From positions 1 through 57,363 of the forward strand of contig JAGBXM010000042.1 in the NCBI GenBank assembly GCA_017629275.1: a stretch of 57,363 nucleotides of DNA, in the 5' to 3' direction. The position numbers were made by a program, and so were the translations under genes. The notes beneath the pieces are model-generated. The model had not been told where the DNA came from. It saw only the letters and a program-made list of their open reading frames with translations, and made no database searches. Below, in pieces: positions 35,554-44,150 of this stretch. Within the stretch, counting starts at the first letter, position 1; every line of letters begins with the position of its first letter. The stretch is from Clostridia bacterium. Its GTDB lineage: Bacteria > Bacillota > Clostridia > Oscillospirales > Acutalibacteraceae.

Positions 35554-35581
35554 TTGACTTTTGCGTGAAAAGTGGTATACT
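35554..35581 (+). promoter_or_regulatory. Promoter of the zur-znuACB operon
   Basis: TTGACT (35554-35559), 16-base spacer, TATACT (35576-35581). It is bracketed by two identical-type palindromic operators, one upstream of -35 and one just downstream of the start point. Confidence 0.75.
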
Positions 35582-35589
35582 GTCAAAAG

Positions 35590-35604
35590 TGAGAATTGTT
35601 CTCA
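35590..35604. promoter_or_regulatory. Zur operator 2
   Basis: TGAGAA-TTG-TTCTCA, 15-bp palindrome at about +3 to +17 of the predicted transcript. Binding here would block transcription of zur-znuACB when zinc is ample; this autoregulation is inferred from the arrangement. Confidence 0.8.
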
Positions 35605-35626
35605 ATTTTATAATTGGAGCGTCTTT

Positions 35627-36031
35627 ATGAAAAGAGAGTATAAAACGGGTCCTAAAAAAGCGGTTATCGACTTTTTCCGCGAAAACAGTGAACGGCATTT
35701 TTCGGTGCTTGATGTTGTTGATGCAGTATCTCAAAGCGGCGCAGGAAAAAGCACTGTCTACCGATTGATCAACAATTTGTTGGAGTCGGGGGTCATTCGC
35801 CGTTTTGAAACACCCGATTCGCAAAAGTTTGTATATCAGTATGCCGACAAAAGCCATGAGTGTGAGACGCATTATCATCTGAAATGTGTCAAATGCGGTC
35901 GGTTGATACACATGGAGTGTGTGCACTTCAGAGAGGTGTGCAATCATATCGAGAAGGAGCATTCTTTTATTATCGGCTCAAAACAGTCGGTTATATTTGG
36001 CGAGTGTGTAGCCTGCTCATCGGAGAATTAA
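35627..36031 (+). CDS. zur: Fur-family zinc uptake regulator
   Basis: 134 residues from the ATG at 35627 (TTGGAGCG upstream). N-terminal winged helix (YKTGPKKAVIDFFRENSERH, then AGKSTVYRLINNLLESGVIRR) and C-terminal metal-binding domain with HYHLKCVKCGRLIHMEC, HIEKEHSF and the final CVAC. The two CxxC pairs bind structural zinc as in Fur proteins. It heads an operon with znuA, znuC and znuB, so Zur is the best assignment over PerR or Fur. It probably represses itself through the two palindromes in its promoter. Confidence 0.88.
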   Translation: MKREYKTGPKKAVIDFFRENSERHFSVLDVVDAVSQSGAGKSTVYRLINNLLESGVIRRFETPDSQKFVYQYADKSHECETHYHLKCVKCGRLIHMECVHFREVCNHIEKEHSFIIGSKQSVIFGECVACSSEN

Positions 36032-36036
36032 GGTTT

Positions 36037-37008
36037 ATGAAGAGAATTTTATGTTTGGTCTTAGCGCTCCTTTTGACCGTTTTATTGTTTTCGGGATGCA
36101 GTGCGAAGGTTGAGGCTGACTCGAAGCTGTCGGTCGTCTGCACGGTGTTTCCGCAGTACGACTTTATAAGAAGCCTTGCAGGGGACTTGGTCGACGTTAA
36201 GATGTTGGTGCCCTTAGGCACCGAAAGTCACGATTTCCTGCTCGAAAATCTTACGGTGGCCGATCTGAAAACGGTGGCGACGAGCAACCTTTTTATATAC
36301 GTCGGCGGCGAGTCGGATGCCGATTGGGTCGGAGAACTGCGCGACACGGTCAATGATAAAGGCACTACGTGGCTTAAATTGACCGATACGGTTGAGACGT
36401 TGCAGGAGGTCGAGTCGCAGAGTATGACCGAGGGTCACGGACACGATCACTCACGCGACGGGCATACCCATCACGATTACGGCGCCTATGACGAGCACGT
36501 GTGGACCTCGCCCAAAAGAGCCAAGACCATTGTTGCGAAGCTTTGCGAAGTTTTGTGCGAGTTAGACCCTGAAAACGCTGAAGTTTTCAAAACAAACCGC
36601 GATGCTTATTTGAAGGAATTGGATATCCTTGACCAAAAACTTACAGCGGCGGTGGACGGTAAAGAGTGTAAGATGATATTCGGTGACCGTTTTCCGTTCA
36701 GGTATTTATGTGCCGATTATTCGATAGTTTTTGATGCGGCTTTTCAAGGGTGTTCGTCGGGTGTTGACCCGTCGGTGGCGCAGATGACGTCGTTGACCAA
36801 AAGCGCCGTCGAGTCTAAGGCAAAAAGTATTTTTTATATGGAAAATTCAGACCCGTTGTTTGCGACAAGTATCGCTGAGGCGGTGGGTGGTAAGGCGGTG
36901 CTTTTGCATTCCTGCCATACCTTTACAAAATATGAGTTGGACGGTGGGGCGACCTATCTTTCAACTATGAGTGACAATATTGAAAAAATAACGGAGGCTT
37001 TCAGATGA
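36037..37008 (+). CDS. znuA: Zinc ABC transporter substrate-binding lipoprotein
   Basis: 323 residues. Signal peptide with lipobox (LLFSGC). Cluster A-I metal-binding protein: VVCTVFPQYDFIRSLAGD and LGTESHDFLLE near the N-terminus, the His-rich loop about residues 133-150 (GHGHDHSRDGHTHHDY) typical of zinc rather than manganese proteins, then EHVWTSPKRAK and the C-terminal lobe. The start at 36037 lies five bases after the zur stop with AAGG nearby. The stop overlaps znuC (ATGA). Confidence 0.92.
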   Translation: MKRILCLVLALLLTVLLFSGCSAKVEADSKLSVVCTVFPQYDFIRSLAGDLVDVKMLVPLGTESHDFLLENLTVADLKTVATSNLFIYVGGESDADWVGELRDTVNDKGTTWLKLTDTVETLQEVESQSMTEGHGHDHSRDGHTHHDYGAYDEHVWTSPKRAKTIVAKLCEVLCELDPENAEVFKTNRDAYLKELDILDQKLTAAVDGKECKMIFGDRFPFRYLCADYSIVFDAAFQGCSSGVDPSVAQMTSLTKSAVESKAKSIFYMENSDPLFATSIAEAVGGKAVLLHSCHTFTKYELDGGATYLSTMSDNIEKITEAFR

Positions 37009-37706
37009 GCCAATTAAAAATAGAAAATCTGACGGTGGTTTTCGACGGCAAATGTGTCTTGAATGACGTGTCGTTTGAGGTCAAAAAAGGGGAATACCTT
37101 TGCGTTGTCGGTGAAAACGGCAGTGGCAAAACTACCTTGATGAAGTGTATATTGGGACTTATTCCTTTAAAAAAGGGAAGCGTATTATTCGGTGACGGCA
37201 CCGACGGACGGTCGGTGGGTTACCTGCCGCAACAAAGTACGGCGAAAAAGGATTTTCCTGCCTCGGTTGAAGAGGTCGTGATGTCGGCTTTTTTGGGCAA
37301 ACGCAGGTTACCGTTTTATAATACCAAAATGCGCGAAAAGGCGTTGGACTGTATGAAAACGCTTGGCGTTCTTGCCCTGAAAGACAGTTCGTTTGCCGAG
37401 TTGTCGGGCGGTCAGCAGCAAAGGGTGTTATTGGCACGTGCTTTGTGTGCTTCAAGCGGTCTGCTTTTACTTGATGAGCCGGTCAACGGACTTGACCCGA
37501 CCGCCACCAAGCAGATGTATGACGTTATAAAGCAGTTGAACGTAAAAGGCAATACGGTGGTTATGATATCGCACGATATACCGTCGGCGGTAAGGTTTGC
37601 CGACCGAATACTGCATCTGTCACACAACGGTTGTTTTTTCGGCACGGTTGACGAGTATCTTTTGTCGGGCTTCGGCGACGGCTTTTTGAAGGACGGTGCG
37701 AAATGA
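37005..37706 (+). CDS. znuC: Zinc ABC transporter ATP-binding protein
   Basis: 233 residues. ATPase that powers zinc import. Walker A VGENGSGKTTLMKCIL, signature LSGGQQQRVLLARAL, Walker B LLLLDEPVNGLDPTA and the switch His in MISHDIPSAV. It overlaps both znuA and znuB by four bases, indicating tight translational coupling. Length is normal. Confidence 0.93.
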   Translation: MSQLKIENLTVVFDGKCVLNDVSFEVKKGEYLCVVGENGSGKTTLMKCILGLIPLKKGSVLFGDGTDGRSVGYLPQQSTAKKDFPASVEEVVMSAFLGKRRLPFYNTKMREKALDCMKTLGVLALKDSSFAELSGGQQQRVLLARALCASSGLLLLDEPVNGLDPTATKQMYDVIKQLNVKGNTVVMISHDIPSAVRFADRILHLSHNGCFFGTVDEYLLSGFGDGFLKDGAK

Positions 37707-38599
37707 GTATTTATTTTGATTTCAGTGTTTTCTCGGGTGAGTTTTTTCCTGTGTCGGTGCTCATTTACGCATTGGTCGTCGGTGTACTGACGGGAATTTG
37801 TGCATCGTTGCTGGGTGTAAACCTTGTTTTGAAGCGCTACTCAATGATAGGCGACGGACTGTCGCACGTCGGTTTTTTGGCATTGGCATTGGCGGCTTTA
37901 CTTGGCATTCCGACGGCACAGAATATTTATATTACTATTCCCGTTGTAATGGCGGCCGCGTTCTTTCTGATGTGGCTGAGCGACAGCGGTAAACTCAAAG
38001 GCGATGCCGCAACGGCACTTGTTTCGGTCGGCACGGTTGCGGTAGGCTATATTATATTTGCACTTGCCGAAGCAGGTGCGGCCGAGGTCTGCTCGGGACT
38101 TTTCGGCGCATCGATTTTGACTATGAATGCCGAGGATATGTGGCTTTGTATCATACTGTGCGGTGTTGTTCTGTTGCTTTACGTTTTGTTCTTCAACCGC
38201 ATTTTTGCCGTGACGTTTGACGAAGGCTTTGTCAAGGCTTCAGGGTTAAACGTCAAGGCTTCAAATCTGCTTTTGTCGGCATTGACGGCGGTGACCGTTG
38301 TGGTCGGAATGAAGTTGATGGGCTCGATTATGATCTCGGCTCTGATAGTCATTCCTGCCATTACCTCGATGAGACTGTTCAAGACCTTCCGCTCGGTTGT
38401 GCTGGGGTCGGCCGTCATTTCGGTGATATGTTTTCTTTTGGGATTTATGTTTTCGGTAACCTTTGTGGTCAGCCGTCCCGACAGTTACGTTTCGAGCACC
38501 GTTATGTTGCCCGTGGGCGCTACGGTCGTCTGTTTTAACGTCTTGGCATTGTCAGTGGCAGGAATCGTCGGGAAAATAAGGGCGAGACGGTCGGCTTGA
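37703..38599 (+). CDS. znuB: Zinc ABC transporter permease
   Basis: 298 residues, about eight to nine membrane helices, ABC-3 family. Conserved patterns are GVNLVLKRYSMIGDGLSHVG near the N-terminus and MKLMGSIMISALIVIPAITS in the C-terminal half, the site that contacts the ATPase. It is the last gene of the zur operon; the basic C-terminus (KIRARRSA) is cytoplasmic. Confidence 0.92.
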   Translation: MSIYFDFSVFSGEFFPVSVLIYALVVGVLTGICASLLGVNLVLKRYSMIGDGLSHVGFLALALAALLGIPTAQNIYITIPVVMAAAFFLMWLSDSGKLKGDAATALVSVGTVAVGYIIFALAEAGAAEVCSGLFGASILTMNAEDMWLCIILCGVVLLLYVLFFNRIFAVTFDEGFVKASGLNVKASNLLLSALTAVTVVVGMKLMGSIMISALIVIPAITSMRLFKTFRSVVLGSAVISVICFLLGFMFSVTFVVSRPDSYVSSTVMLPVGATVVCFNVLALSVAGIVGKIRARRSA

Positions 38600-38612
38600 T
38601 GTATTTGGGTGC

Positions 38613-38640
38613 TTGACTTTGACGCGTGTTGTGTTAAAAT
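38613..38640 (+). promoter_or_regulatory. Promoter of the nfnAB unit
   Basis: TTGACT (38613-38618), 16-base spacer, TAAAAT (38635-38640), ahead of the transhydrogenase genes. No terminator is visible after znuB, so read-through is possible. Confidence 0.6.
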
Positions 38641-38674
38641 GATTTTGTTCTGATTTTAATTTTGGGTGAAAAGA

Positions 38675-39535
38675 ATGTATAGAATCGTCAGTAAAAAATT
38701 GCTTAATCCCACCGTTTGTATGATGGAGATCGAAGCGCCGTTTGTGGCTAAAAAGGCCGAACCGGGCCAGTTTATAATTTTAAGGGTCGACGAAAGCGGT
38801 GAACGTATTCCGTTGACCGTTGCAGGCTTTGACCGCGAAAAGGGAACGGTTAAGATAATTTTTCAGATCGTGGGCGCCACAACTTTGAAGTTGAACGCTT
38901 TGAGTGAGGGAGACTTCATTCAGGATTTTGCAGGTCCTTTGGGTGTTGCGACCCGCGTGGAGGGACTTCGTAAGGTACTTATCATCGGCGGCGGTGTGGG
39001 TTGTGCCATTGCTTTGCCTATTGCCGAAAAACTGTCCGCCAACGGTTGCGAGGTCACCTCGGTCATTGGTTTCAGAAGTAAGGAACTATTGATTTTAGAG
39101 GACGAGTTTAAGGCGGTTTCCGATAAGCTTTTCGTTATGACCGACGACGGCAGTTACGGGGAAAGAGGCAACGTTTGTGTACCCGTAAGCCGTATATTGT
39201 CAGAGGGTGAACGCTTTGACGAGGTTATTGTTATAGGTCCCCTGATTATGATGAAGTTTGCCGTTGAGGCGGTGCGCCCTTACGGTATTCCGTGTACCGT
39301 TTCGATGAACCCTATTATGATAGACGGAACGGGAATGTGCGGCGGTTGCCGTCTGTCACTTAATCGTGACGGTGAAAAGGTTATAAAATTTGCCTGCGTT
39401 GACGGCCCCGATTTCAACGGATATGAGGTCGATTTTGACGAGGCTATGTCGAGAAGTGCGATGTATCGCGATTTTGAACGCCACGCCTATGAGGAAACGT
39501 GTAACCTCTTTAAAAAGAAGGGTGTGAATAAATGA
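38675..39535 (+). CDS. nfnA: NfnA-like ferredoxin:NADP+ oxidoreductase subunit (FAD, 2Fe-2S)
   Basis: 286 residues. Sulfide dehydrogenase/dihydroorotate dehydrogenase electron-transfer subunit-like protein. FAD-binding motif RIPLTVAGFD, NAD-binding IIGGGVGCAIALPIAEKL, and a C-terminal 2Fe-2S site GTGMCGGCRLSLN with FACVDGPDF. Start at ATG 38675 after GGGTGAAAAG. It overlaps nfnB (ATGA). With NfnB it forms the bifurcating NADH-dependent ferredoxin:NADP+ reductase of anaerobes; both subunits are here, so the complex is likely functional. Confidence 0.88.
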   Translation: MYRIVSKKLLNPTVCMMEIEAPFVAKKAEPGQFIILRVDESGERIPLTVAGFDREKGTVKIIFQIVGATTLKLNALSEGDFIQDFAGPLGVATRVEGLRKVLIIGGGVGCAIALPIAEKLSANGCEVTSVIGFRSKELLILEDEFKAVSDKLFVMTDDGSYGERGNVCVPVSRILSEGERFDEVIVIGPLIMMKFAVEAVRPYGIPCTVSMNPIMIDGTGMCGGCRLSLNRDGEKVIKFACVDGPDFNGYEVDFDEAMSRSAMYRDFERHAYEETCNLFKKKGVNK

Positions 39536-40947
39536 AGCCTAATATGAGTTTAAAGAAAAATCCTATGCCGTCGCAGGACCCAAAGGTTCGTGCACGTAAC
39601 TTTAAAGAGGTTGCTCTAGGGTATGACGAGGCGGTAGCCATTGATGAGGCTTTGCGTTGTCTTGAGTGTAAAAATCCCGCCTGCGTTGCGGGATGTCCTG
39701 TTAATATTCGGATACCCGAATTCATTAAAAAGGTCAAGGAGGGTGATTTTGAGGGCGCTTATAACGTTATAAGCGAGACTTCGTCGCTTCCTGCCGTTTG
39801 CGGTCGTGTTTGTCCGCAGGAAACACAGTGTGAGGCCAAGTGCGTAAGGGGGATCAAGGGTGAACCCGTCGGTATCGGACGACTTGAGCGTTTTGTTGCC
39901 GATTGGCACAATGCGCATTCCGAAAAAACGCCCGAATGCGCCGCACCTAACGGCAAAAAGGTGGCCGTTGTGGGTTCGGGCCCGTCGGGGTTAACCTGCG
40001 CGGGTGACCTTGCCAAAAAGGGCTTTGAAGTTACGGTATTTGAGGCACTGCATCTGGCAGGCGGTGTATTGGTTTACGGTATACCCGAATTCAGACTGCC
40101 GAAAAAAATCGTAGGCCAAGAAATTGAAAACCTGAAGGCAATGGGCGTAAAGCTTGAAACCAATATCATTATCGGTAAAACATTGACGGTGGATGAGCTG
40201 TTCGATATGGGCTTTGAGGCTGTATTTATCGGCTCGGGCGCAGGTTTGCCGAGGTTTATGGGCATCCCGGGTGAGAGCCTTAAGGGTGTTTATTCGGCCA
40301 ATGAGTATCTGACGCGTTCCAATTTGATGAAATCTTACGAAAATGAGCCTGTAACGCCTATTATGAAAGGCGGAAGGGTCGTGGTCGTTGGCGGCGGAAA
40401 CGTTGCTATGGACGCAGCAAGAACGGCTTTAAGACTCGGTGCCGAAAAGGTTTATATAGTTTACCGTCGCTCGATGGACGAGTTGCCTGCTCGCCGCGAG
40501 GAGGTTGAACACGCCATCGAAGAGGGTGTTGAGTTTAAATTGCTCAACAACCCCGTTGAGATAATCGGATTCAATAATCCGGATGATCCGAGAGACCCCA
40601 AAAACGGATTTGTTACGGGAATGAAGTGTATCAGAATGGAACTTGGTGAGCCCGACGAAAAAGGTCGCCGCCGTCCCATTGAGGTTCCCGACAGTGAGTT
40701 TTTATTGGAGGTCGACACCGTAATTATGTCGATCGGCACGTCGCCCAACCCGTTGATAAAGACCACAACCGAAGGTCTTGAGGTCAACCGACACGGCGGT
40801 ATTATCGTTGAAGAGGTAAGCGGTAAAACGAGTCGCGACGGCGTTTATGCAGGCGGCGATGCGGTTACGGGTGCGGCCACAGTTATTTCGGCTATGGGAG
40901 CAGGTAAGCTTGCGGCCCGGTCGATTGCGGAATTTTTGTTGAAATAA
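39532..40947 (+). CDS. nfnB: NfnB-like / glutamate synthase small subunit-type oxidoreductase
   Basis: 471 residues. The N-terminal 4Fe-4S region has CLECKNPACVAGCPVNIRIP and CGRVCPQETQCEAKCVRG; FAD site VVGSGPSGLTCAGDLAKKGF; NADPH site VVVGGGNVAMDAARTALRLG; the end GAATVISAMGAGKLAARSI. Alone this would be called gltD, but it sits directly after nfnA and no gltB large subunit is present. So the NADP(H)-binding subunit of the NfnAB transhydrogenase is the better call. A small thioesterase gene follows 10 bases later. Confidence 0.88.
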   Translation: MKPNMSLKKNPMPSQDPKVRARNFKEVALGYDEAVAIDEALRCLECKNPACVAGCPVNIRIPEFIKKVKEGDFEGAYNVISETSSLPAVCGRVCPQETQCEAKCVRGIKGEPVGIGRLERFVADWHNAHSEKTPECAAPNGKKVAVVGSGPSGLTCAGDLAKKGFEVTVFEALHLAGGVLVYGIPEFRLPKKIVGQEIENLKAMGVKLETNIIIGKTLTVDELFDMGFEAVFIGSGAGLPRFMGIPGESLKGVYSANEYLTRSNLMKSYENEPVTPIMKGGRVVVVGGGNVAMDAARTALRLGAEKVYIVYRRSMDELPARREEVEHAIEEGVEFKLLNNPVEIIGFNNPDDPRDPKNGFVTGMKCIRMELGEPDEKGRRRPIEVPDSEFLLEVDTVIMSIGTSPNPLIKTTTEGLEVNRHGGIIVEEVSGKTSRDGVYAGGDAVTGAATVISAMGAGKLAARSIAEFLLK

Positions 40948-40957
40948 GGAGATTTTT

Positions 40958-41347
40958 ATGGAGATTAAGGTTGGACTTATTGGCGAAGTTAAAGAGAAGG
41001 TTTGCGATGGCAACACCGCGAAAGAGGTTGGCTCGGGAAGTCTTGAGGTTTTCGCGACACCTGCGATGATCGCTTTGATGGAAAAGGCTTCGTGCGTGGC
41101 TTTAGAGGGTTATATTGACGAGGGAACCACAACGGTCGGTACCAAGGTCGATATTGAACATGTGGCGGCCACTCCGCTCGGTATGACCGTTACGGTCAGG
41201 AGTACCGTTACCGAGGTTGACGGACGCAGAATTTGTTTTGCTGTTGAGGCCTTTGACGAAGCAGGACTTATCGGTAAAGGCAATCACGAGCGTTTTGTGG
41301 TCTTCTCCGAAAAGTTTATGGCCAAAACCAATTCTAAGGGTAAATAA
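40958..41347 (+). CDS. FlK-like hotdog-fold thioesterase
   Basis: 129 residues. A single hotdog domain: EVFATPAMIALMEKASCVAL (catalytic Thr and Glu region as in fluoroacetyl-CoA thioesterase FlK), VDIEHVAATPLGMTVTVRST and GKGNHERFVV with the conserved His. The family hydrolyses acyl-CoA and protects against toxic or dead-end CoA esters. It is co-transcribed with nfnAB (10-base gap) and followed by a perfect terminator. The physiological substrate cannot be read from sequence. Confidence 0.85.
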   Translation: MEIKVGLIGEVKEKVCDGNTAKEVGSGSLEVFATPAMIALMEKASCVALEGYIDEGTTTVGTKVDIEHVAATPLGMTVTVRSTVTEVDGRRICFAVEAFDEAGLIGKGNHERFVVFSEKFMAKTNSKGK

Positions 41348-41391
41348 TTAAAAGCGTAAGAACAAAAACAGTTCTTACGCTTTTAATTTTT
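41348..41391. terminator. Strong terminator after the nfnAB-thioesterase unit
   Basis: TTAAAAGCGTAAGAAC pairs perfectly with GTTCTTACGCTTTTAA, followed by TTTTT. A-rich DNA on the left makes it usable for the convergent carboxypeptidase gene as well. Confidence 0.92.
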
Positions 41392-41399
41392 GGTTTATT

Positions 41400-42506
41400 T
41401 TACTTTTTCGGGTGGGTGTATTCTTTATAAAGCTTTATGCAGTCATAGATGGGGGAGTATTTGCCGTCGCCCTTGGCGGTAACACATATTATTTTTCGAC
41501 CGTCTTTGGTCTCGGCATAGCTTACAAGGCAAAACAGCGACTGTGCCGTAAAGCCTGTTTTACCGCCCTTGACGGTGGCAACCTCGGGCTCGGTGCCGTA
41601 CATCTTTTGGAACATTCCGCTATGGAATTTCAGTTCTTCGTGATAAGAGTTGGCAGGAACAGTGTAATACTCGGTTGAAATTATCTCACGGCAGAAGTCG
41701 TTTTTTATAACCTCGTTCATCAATATGGCCATTTCGGTGCAGGTCGTATAGTGGTTTTTGTCGTGCAGACCGCTTGTGTTGGTGAAATGAGTGTTTTTAA
41801 GTCCGAGTTCTTTGGCCTTGTCATTCATCAGCTTGACAAAGGCTTCTTCACTGCCTGCAACGTGGGTGGCAATTCCGACCGCAGCTTCGGCGCCCGAATT
41901 CAAGGTCATTCCATACAGCATATCAATCAGTCGGACCTCTTCACCGGGGCCAAACCCTGCCAACGTCAGGTCTCTTTTATAAAGCGGGTCGATTATCTCG
42001 GAGGTCATTTTGAAGGTTGCGGTAATATCCTTGATATGCTCGGCGGCAACCAGAAGCGTTACCGCCTTGGTCATTGAGGCAGGGTAGATGATATCGTCGG
42101 CCCGTCTTCTGGCAAGTATCGTATTGTCAGAGGTGTCGACCAAAATGGCATAAGGGCTTTCGATCTCACCACCCAAGGTTTTGGTATAAGTGGCGGTTTT
42201 GGGGAATTGAGCCTTTTGTTGCACGGGTGCATTGACCGCAGGACTGCTTAAAGTCGACGAGGCGGTCACGCTGGACGTGCCTTTATCGGTCGGTTGGTCG
42301 GAGCAACGTGAGACCGAGGTCGATATTAAAATTATTACCAGCACCAAAGCGATGATACAAAGTAATGCCTTTACCCAGGGTCTTAAACGGCGTTTTTTAC
42401 GCTTTTTGCGGTTGTGGTGGCGGTCGCGGTCGGGTTCGCGACGCTTGTTGGGGGAGTATCTGTCAAAAAAATCCCCGTATTTTTCATGGTCACTGTTATA
42501 TGACAT
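41400..42506 (-). CDS. D-alanyl-D-alanine carboxypeptidase (S11, low-mass PBP)
   Basis: 368 residues. A very basic N-terminal cytoplasmic tail (RKKRKKRRLRPWVK), one membrane helix (about 46-63), a Ser/Thr/Pro linker and the peptidase domain. The catalytic motifs are intact: SxxK as S144-M-T-K in YPASMTKAVTLL, SxN as LNSGAEAAV, and KTG in VKGGKTGFTAQS. The family trims the terminal D-Ala of peptidoglycan stem peptides. Most DacA/DacF homologues have a cleavable signal peptide and a C-terminal amphipathic anchor; this one is N-terminally anchored instead. It is followed (17 bases upstream in coordinates, the same strand) by trmB. Confidence 0.9.
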   Translation of the reverse strand: MSYNSDHEKYGDFFDRYSPNKRREPDRDRHHNRKKRKKRRLRPWVKALLCIIALVLVIILISTSVSRCSDQPTDKGTSSVTASSTLSSPAVNAPVQQKAQFPKTATYTKTLGGEIESPYAILVDTSDNTILARRRADDIIYPASMTKAVTLLVAAEHIKDITATFKMTSEIIDPLYKRDLTLAGFGPGEEVRLIDMLYGMTLNSGAEAAVGIATHVAGSEEAFVKLMNDKAKELGLKNTHFTNTSGLHDKNHYTTCTEMAILMNEVIKNDFCREIISTEYYTVPANSYHEELKFHSGMFQKMYGTEPEVATVKGGKTGFTAQSLFCLVSYAETKDGRKIICVTAKGDGKYSPIYDCIKLYKEYTHPKK

Positions 42507-42523
42507 TTTCTCACCTTAAAAAA

Positions 42524-43195
42524 TTACTTTATGTATGCCTCGAGGCGGTAGATGGGTAAACCCTGAGATACAAACCGTTGTTCGTATTCGGTAACGATGT
42601 TACCCTCAAAATCACTGTTATGAAGATCTAAAGAAATGTTTTTGAGTGTGAAGCCGTGTTCAGACAGTTGTTCCAAAGAAAACTCAAACAACTGACGGTT
42701 GTCGGTCTTTTGGTGAATCTCGGCGCCTTCGGTCAACAATTCACGGTAAAGGGGGAGAAAGGTCGGACTTGTGAGGCGGTGACTCGTGTGACTCTTTTTA
42801 GGGAATGGACACGAGAAGTTCAAAAAGAGACGGCCGACCGAGTGGGGCTTTAAATATCTTGTGATATATTCGGCACCGCATTTTAAAAAGCGGACGTTGT
42901 TAATACCTTGTTCCATAGCCTTTTCACAGGCCTGAACGATAACGTTGGTGTTTTTCTCAACGGCAATAATATTGATCTCAGGGTGGCGCTTGGCAAGCTC
43001 GCAGGCAAACTGTCCTTTGCCGCAACCGATTTCAAGCCACAAGGGTCGCTCGGTGCCGAACCATTCCTTTAAATCAATATATTCCTTGTTTTCCCCGGCC
43101 GTGGCGAAGTTGAGGTCGTCACTTTTGGCCGAAATCAAATAACCCTCGCAGGCGGCCTTACGGCTGTCGAGGTGCTTTAATCGTTTTATTCTCAT
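42524..43195 (-). CDS. trmB: tRNA (guanine-N7)-methyltransferase TrmB
   Basis: 223 residues from the ATG at 43195, preceded by AAGGTGAACCC. Methylates G46 in tRNA. SAM-binding motif LEIGCGKGQFACELAKRHP, then NIIAVEKNTNVIVQA; C-terminal substrate motif LHQ-type EIHQKTDNRQLFEFS and VTEYEQRFVSQG. The family signature normally written as F-S-D-P-W-P-K-x-R-H appears here as NFSCPFPKKSHTSHRL, with Cys in place of Asp and Phe for Trp. It is otherwise full length. The variant may be a clade feature. Confidence 0.88.
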   Translation of the reverse strand: MRIKRLKHLDSRKAACEGYLISAKSDDLNFATAGENKEYIDLKEWFGTERPLWLEIGCGKGQFACELAKRHPEINIIAVEKNTNVIVQACEKAMEQGINNVRFLKCGAEYITRYLKPHSVGRLFLNFSCPFPKKSHTSHRLTSPTFLPLYRELLTEGAEIHQKTDNRQLFEFSLEQLSEHGFTLKNISLDLHNSDFEGNIVTEYEQRFVSQGLPIYRLEAYIK

Positions 43196-43328
43196 AATTG
43201 GGTTCACCTTTTGGTTAAATAAATATATAATTATTATACAACCGCAATGACGATATTGCAACGATTATTTAAAAGCGACAAAACTTAAAATTCGGTTGAT
43301 AATTTTTTATCAAAGTGCAGGTTTGGTC

Positions 43329-43356
43329 TTGCTTATTTTACAAAATGATGTATAAT
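43329..43356 (+). promoter_or_regulatory. Promoter of sufC
   Basis: TTGCTT (43329-43334), 16-base spacer, TATAAT (43351-43356), 50 bases before sufC. Confidence 0.65.
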
Positions 43357-43405
43357 ATAATAATACAAAAGTAGGACTGTGTCCTGACTTGGTATGGAGG
43401 TTAAA

Positions 43406-44131
43406 ATGCTAGAGCTTAAAAATGTTTGTTTCAGCGCCGAAAACGATGAAGGCGTGAAGGATATAATTAAAGACGTAAGTCTTACCATAGACGAGGGCTT
43501 TGTGGCCTTTACGGGGCCTAACGGCGGCGGTAAGTCGACCCTTGCCAAGCTTATCGCAGGTATCTATATTCCGACTTCGGGACAGATACTTTTCAACGGT
43601 CAGGATATTACCAATATGTCCATAACCGACCGTGCAAAGTTGGGCGTGACCTATGCTTTCCAGCAACCCGTCCGTTTTAAGGGCATCACAGTCCGTGACC
43701 TTGTCACTATGGCAAGCGGTAAGGAATTGTCGGTTGCCGAGGTCTGCAAATACCTTTCGGAGGTCGGCCTTTGTGCAAGAGATTACGTCGGCCGCGAGGT
43801 CAACGCAAGTCTTTCGGGCGGTGAGCTTAAAAGAATCGAAATTGCCATGGCTATGGCAAGAGGAACCGAGCTTACTGTGTTCGACGAACCGGAGGCAGGT
43901 ATCGACCTGTGGAGCTTTTCAAATCTTATTGCGGTTTTTGAAAAAATGCACGAAAAGATCAACGGTTCGATTCTGATAATCTCTCATCAGGAGAGAATTC
44001 TTAATATTGCCGACCGTATTATTGTTATTGCTGACGGTAAAATCAGAGAGGACGGAAAAAAGGAAGACATTTTGCCGTCGCTTCTTGACACCTCGGCCGC
44101 CGCTTGTTCGGTTCTTACGGAAAAGTTATAA
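43406..44131 (+). CDS. sufC: Fe-S cluster assembly ATPase SufC
   Basis: 241 residues. ABC-type ATPase of the SUF scaffold. Walker A FTGPNGGGKSTLAKLIAG, signature LSGGELKRIEIAMAMARG (the SufC-type variant), Walker B LTVFDEPEAGIDLWSF. Start at ATG 43406 because TATGGAGGT lies just upstream. Its only partner is the SufB/SufD-like gene 19 bases downstream; sufS, sufU and a second scaffold gene are absent from the locus. Confidence 0.9.
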   Translation: MLELKNVCFSAENDEGVKDIIKDVSLTIDEGFVAFTGPNGGGKSTLAKLIAGIYIPTSGQILFNGQDITNMSITDRAKLGVTYAFQQPVRFKGITVRDLVTMASGKELSVAEVCKYLSEVGLCARDYVGREVNASLSGGELKRIEIAMAMARGTELTVFDEPEAGIDLWSFSNLIAVFEKMHEKINGSILIISHQERILNIADRIIVIADGKIREDGKKEDILPSLLDTSAAACSVLTEKL

Positions 44132-44150
44132 TGTGATTTAGGAGTTTGAA

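Noticed and set aside
39532-40947. Glutamate synthase small subunit (gltD)
   Set aside because: No large subunit gene is adjacent, and the gene overlaps an NfnA-type partner, so the NfnB assignment fits better.
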